From positions 1 to 6,825 of the forward strand of contig NZ_CATWFF010000114.1 in assembly GCF_958350005.1 (NCBI RefSeq): 6,825 bases of DNA. The letters run 5' to 3'. The translations under genes and the position numbers were made by a program. Shown in pieces: positions 6,113 to 6,825 of the stretch; the stretch's first letter is position 1, and the number at the start of each line of letters is the position of its first letter. This DNA is from an uncultured Megasphaera sp. GTDB lineage: Bacteria > Bacillota > Negativicutes > Veillonellales > Megasphaeraceae. The notes under the pieces are model-generated. The model had not been told where the DNA came from and searched no databases. It saw only the letters and a program-made list of their open reading frames with translations.

Positions 6113-6147
6113 AAAAAAAAGAGGATACCTCATAGCGAGATATCCTC
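6113..6147 (-). terminator. Rho-independent terminator of the secreted-protein gene
   Basis: On the minus strand GAGGATA pairs with TATCCTC (6147-6141 with 6127-6121). A wobble pair and an inner CTC/GAG stem extend this to 11 bp around a five-base loop. Eight T follow (6120-6113). It begins 7 bases after the stop codon of the gene ending at 6155, so that gene is not co-transcribed efficiently with the reductase gene. Confidence 0.93.
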
Positions 6148-6154
6148 AGAACTG

Positions 6155-6640
6155 TTATTGTACGTCCTGTTTTGGCAGGTGAGCCAGGCGGCTCGTGTTG
6201 ATAAATACTTGTTTGATTTGTTTGAACAGAACCGTATCGATAGCAATTTCTTTCTTCTGGCCATCGGGAGTATAGGCGTTCTGTAATGACGCATCCAGTT
6301 TGAACTGATTATCCCGCTTATTGGCGTGCAGGGCGGCATCGTATTCGTTGATTTGACGAATGATGCGGTTTTGTTCAAAATCCATGGCAGTTAATGGATT
6401 GGCATAGGTTTCAACATAGAGTTTGCAGGAAATATTTTCGATGCTGTTCGGATAATCGCGGGTCTGCATGGCCTGAATAGAATCCATATCGACATAGACG
6501 ATGCCGTCTGGCTGTGTGCTGACAACGCGGTACCGTGCCGGATTCTGGAGCAGTGTTGCCGAATCCATAGCGCTGGCACTCATTGCGCCAACCAGTCCCA
6601 TGCATAAAACTGCACACAAAGCAGCTAATTTTTTCATCAT
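6155..6640 (-). CDS. Small secreted protein of unknown function
   Basis: A 161-residue protein with a clear Sec signal peptide: M-M-K-K at the start, a hydrophobic core at about 5-18, and a probable signal peptidase I site after S-A-S-A (residues 21-24). The mature part is about 137 residues, hydrophilic, with a single cysteine (in I-S-C-K-L-Y) and no further membrane segment, so it should be soluble in the envelope or exported. The first half reads as beta-rich (Y-R-V-V, G-I-V-Y-V-D-M-D-S-I) and the second as mixed and charged. I do not recognise a family. Similar small exported proteins are, from memory, common in Negativicutes, but that is weak. ATG 6640 has AAAGGA about 9 bases upstream; the next codon is also ATG. 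The gene is monocistronic, with an extended -10 promoter and its own terminator. Confidence 0.8.
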   Translation of the reverse strand: MMKKLAALCAVLCMGLVGAMSASAMDSATLLQNPARYRVVSTQPDGIVYVDMDSIQAMQTRDYPNSIENISCKLYVETYANPLTAMDFEQNRIIRQINEYDAALHANKRDNQFKLDASLQNAYTPDGQKKEIAIDTVLFKQIKQVFINTSRLAHLPKQDVQ

Positions 6641-6674
6641 ACATCACAATCCTTTCTCATAAGGGAATGTCTGC

Positions 6675-6683
6675 ATTATATCA
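6675..6683 (-). promoter_or_regulatory. Extended -10 promoter of the secreted-protein gene
   Basis: On the minus strand TGATATAAT contains a perfect TATAAT (6680-6675) preceded by the TG-n extension that lets sigma-A promoters work without a good -35 box. None is seen at the 16-18 base positions. The predicted start is near 6668, about 28 bases before the ATG. The remaining 6684-6825 sequence shows no supported gene. Confidence 0.55.
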
Positions 6684-6825
6684 CGATATCGGGTCTACAG
6701 GCTATGAAATCGGCCAATCTGTGAGGAAACTGTAACGAAAAGGAGATTACCGCCCCTGAGGTTTTGGATTCGTTATATCTATTAGTAATATCTGCTGGGA
6801 TAGAAAATTCGATTAATAATTATAT

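Noticed and set aside
6725..6825. Plus-strand open frame running off the right edge after an AAAAGGAG
   Set aside because: No ATG, GTG or TTG lies at a usable distance from the AAGGAG (the next base triplet is ATT), and the peptide has no recognisable features. Treated as intergenic sequence.

Overview
The window looks like chromosomal DNA from a low-to-mid GC anaerobic Firmicute, most likely of the Negativicutes (Megasphaera/Veillonellales-like). The basis is the AAGGAG-type ribosome binding sites, the strong intrinsic terminators, and a two-domain CoA-transferase whose sequence, as I recall it, resembles the propionate CoA-transferase of Megasphaera elsdenii. The genus is inferred, not proven.

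Left part (1-4860, plus strand): a LysR-type regulator (199-1092) is followed by a three-gene catabolic cluster. The cluster holds a GntP-family organic-acid permease (1258-2673), a fused alpha/beta acyl-CoA transferase (2695 onward) and a MaoC/PhaJ-type (R)-specific enoyl-CoA hydratase (4266-4682), and ends at a strong terminator (4802-4860). A simple reading is import of a short hydroxy acid such as (R)-3-hydroxybutyrate, transfer of CoA onto it from an acyl-CoA, and dehydration to the 2-enoyl-CoA (e.g. crotonyl-CoA), all under LysR control. The substrate is inferred.

Three expression features stand out. A run of 11 G abuts a perfect TATAAT upstream of the regulator, as in a phase-variable promoter. 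A dyad with T-N11-A geometry lies between regulator and permease, where a LysR box is expected. The CoA-transferase frame is interrupted 51 codons before its normal C-terminus at T TTA AAC TGA, a -1 slippery heptamer followed at once by a stop; the missing C-terminus continues in the -1 frame to 4241. Mutation, sequencing error and programmed frameshifting are all possible.

Right part (4862-6825, minus strand): two separately terminated genes, a ketopantoate reductase-family protein (5000-5920) and a small secreted protein of unknown function (6155-6640). The 4683-4999 gap is a convergent spacer with two facing terminators and some short repeats. No RNA gene, CRISPR array or insertion sequence was seen.
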